Shown piece after piece: positions 62,651-64,000 of a stretch of 64,000 nucleotides of DNA. The number at the start of each line of letters is the position of its first letter. Positions within the stretch are counted from its first letter, which is position 1. Both the position numbers and the translations under genes were made by a program. Under the pieces are notes generated by a model that saw only the letters and a list, made by a program, of their open reading frames with translations, ran no database searches and was not told where the DNA came from. The DNA comes from Lytechinus pictus (taxonomy: Eukaryota; Echinodermata; Echinoidea; Temnopleuroida; Toxopneustidae), in contig NW_026974141.1 in NCBI RefSeq assembly GCF_037042905.1, forward strand, positions 5,138,001 to 5,202,000, read 5' to 3'.

Positions 62651-64000
62651 ATTGGCAACTACCATGGTTACAGGGCTCAGCAGACAATCACAATCAATGT
62701 TTCCATGGAAGTTACATTAATGGCAAAGTTACAACAGTTGTGAGTCTTCATGAAATGAGCCTCATTACTATACATGTTTATATCAGCAATGCAGCTCCCA
62801 TTCGCCATAAAATATTATTTATATTCAAAATTTGTTTTTACTACATGTATTTGTATTCACTTTCACTTATTTTTTAGTTAATTTCAAGAGACTATAAAAA
62901 ATAAGGCATCCTAAGAAAAGTCTTTGCCAATGTCATTTAGCATGAATCATACTCGGCTTCTTTCACAGTGCCCCCATTTTGGGGGGATGGGAAATTGAGT
63001 GGGCAAAAGGTGCTGAAAGGTGTTTTGCGATTATACAGATACTCCAAATTCAAATGCATGCTGGTGGATTTGAGAGGACCTGCCAAAGTTTCGCCGGTCT
63101 TCCCATCCACTATCTTTTGAGATGGGCGTTTTATTGAGTAGGATTCGCTGTTTAGACAAAATTCACCCACTTCACTTGATAGCTGATTTAAATGTGAACA
63201 CGCTTTAGATTCCTTGTCAATGTGTAAATTATGGAGGTATATATGTAAGAACCACGTTGTAATATGTACTGTACTGTACTGTAATGTAATGTATTTTTCT
63301 CTTTATATCCAATAATACTTTTTGTTAAAACAAATTTTCTTAATGAAAACTTTGAATTATACAGTATATCCTACTTGCTTTTTATGAGCGAATCCACATA
63401 TATTAAAACAAAATAGCCTGTGACAAACAAAGCAAAGGTGAATTCCACTCCAGCAAGGAATCATTTTGAATCAAAAGTGAAGGATCTAACAAGCAATAAT
63501 GCTGACAATTCCAACAAAGTTACATGTATCTGTGAAATACGAAAGTCGGGATATTTTAAACTTGTTTATTTCACACACAGTTGCATGAATATGCTCACAG
63601 GGGCAGCGTGCTTGTGAGGGAGCTTATGATAGAGTATTTTCCATCCAATTATGTAAAAGACACCCTGACTGCTTCATGAATATGTGAAATTGCACTTATT
63701 GTAACTTATGATTCTGTCATGTACTAAACTGAAAACCGTCAAGAATAAATTATATGATATTCTGTATGAAAGTAAATAGTGAGTGTGTGATATCATCAAC
63801 TCCCTCATTTGCACATCTTGTGTTGTGTGCATGCCTGTATAACAGTTTTGTAAAAAATGTTAGCTTATTGCAAAAATGTCCTTGTGAAATTAAGTATTGT
63901 ATAGCAATGCACATTTTTTACCCCAAACAGGCAAATTAACACCTATGTGAACCACTGTGAACTGTGACACTATTTATGTACTTGATTAATACTGCATCTG
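62651..64000. other. Right edge, probable intron
   Basis: Non-coding as far as can be seen. A minus-strand frame (62937-63170) begins MGEFCLNSESYSIKRPSQKI and ends with TAA; its composition is protein-like but no domain is recognised and no splice context supports it. The next exon of the plus-strand gene was not found. Confidence 0.35.

Noticed and set aside
62937-63170. Minus-strand frame MGEFCLNSESYSIKRPSQKI
   Set aside because: Protein-like composition but no domain, no splice context and no neighbour supporting it; kept only as a note in the right-edge entry.

Overview
This is eukaryotic genomic DNA from a multicellular animal. It has spliced genes with GT-AG introns, long AT-rich non-coding stretches, SINEs, DNA transposons and Penelope-like retroelement debris. 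A giant ankyrin-repeat exon joined to a ZU5 exon, a gene type abundant in sea urchins, together with hAT and Penelope repeat families, suggests an echinoderm, probably a sea urchin. That assignment is inference from family knowledge; nothing in the window names the species.

Region 1 (1-14.4 kb, minus strand): an ankyrin/ZU5 gene. Five exons were joined by reading splice sites and phases: a 5.56-kb exon of about 54 ankyrin repeats (8793-14351), two more ankyrin exons (8123-8314, 7277-7434), a 35-nt microexon (3174-3208) and a ZU5 exon (1433-1765). The gene runs off the left edge; a UPA and/or death domain is expected there but not seen. One intron holds a 1.8-kb inverted duplication.

Region 2 (14.4-46 kb): a transposon graveyard without a convincing host gene. 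It is dominated by hAT-type elements, six of them with perfect 8-bp target-site duplications. A Penelope-like element (GIY-YIG endonuclease, basic tail, 3' terminal region) is broken by three insertions, one of which is nested four deep. Two very large inverted-repeat structures lie here (19.3-26.1 kb and 39.5-44.9 kb). The second is a 5.4-kb element with hAT-type target duplications whose arms are built from two satellites. Many elements carry arrays of the GC-rich motif GCTCGCGCTTCGCGCTCGC.

Region 3 (46-64 kb, plus strand): a second spliced gene of unknown family. Six exons are well supported and one is tentative (46123-62107); they join in frame and encode a basic, Ser/Pro-rich protein that continues past the right edge. 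Its introns hold MITEs, a Tc1/mariner-type deletion derivative, a SINE, a Penelope-derived hairpin and two copies of a GTCCAAT-type repeat.

The two genes are divergently oriented and separated by about 31 kb of repeats. All coordinates come from reading the sequence by eye. Exon boundaries rest on splice consensus and phase compatibility; TE family names rest on termini, target-site duplications and recognisable protein domains.
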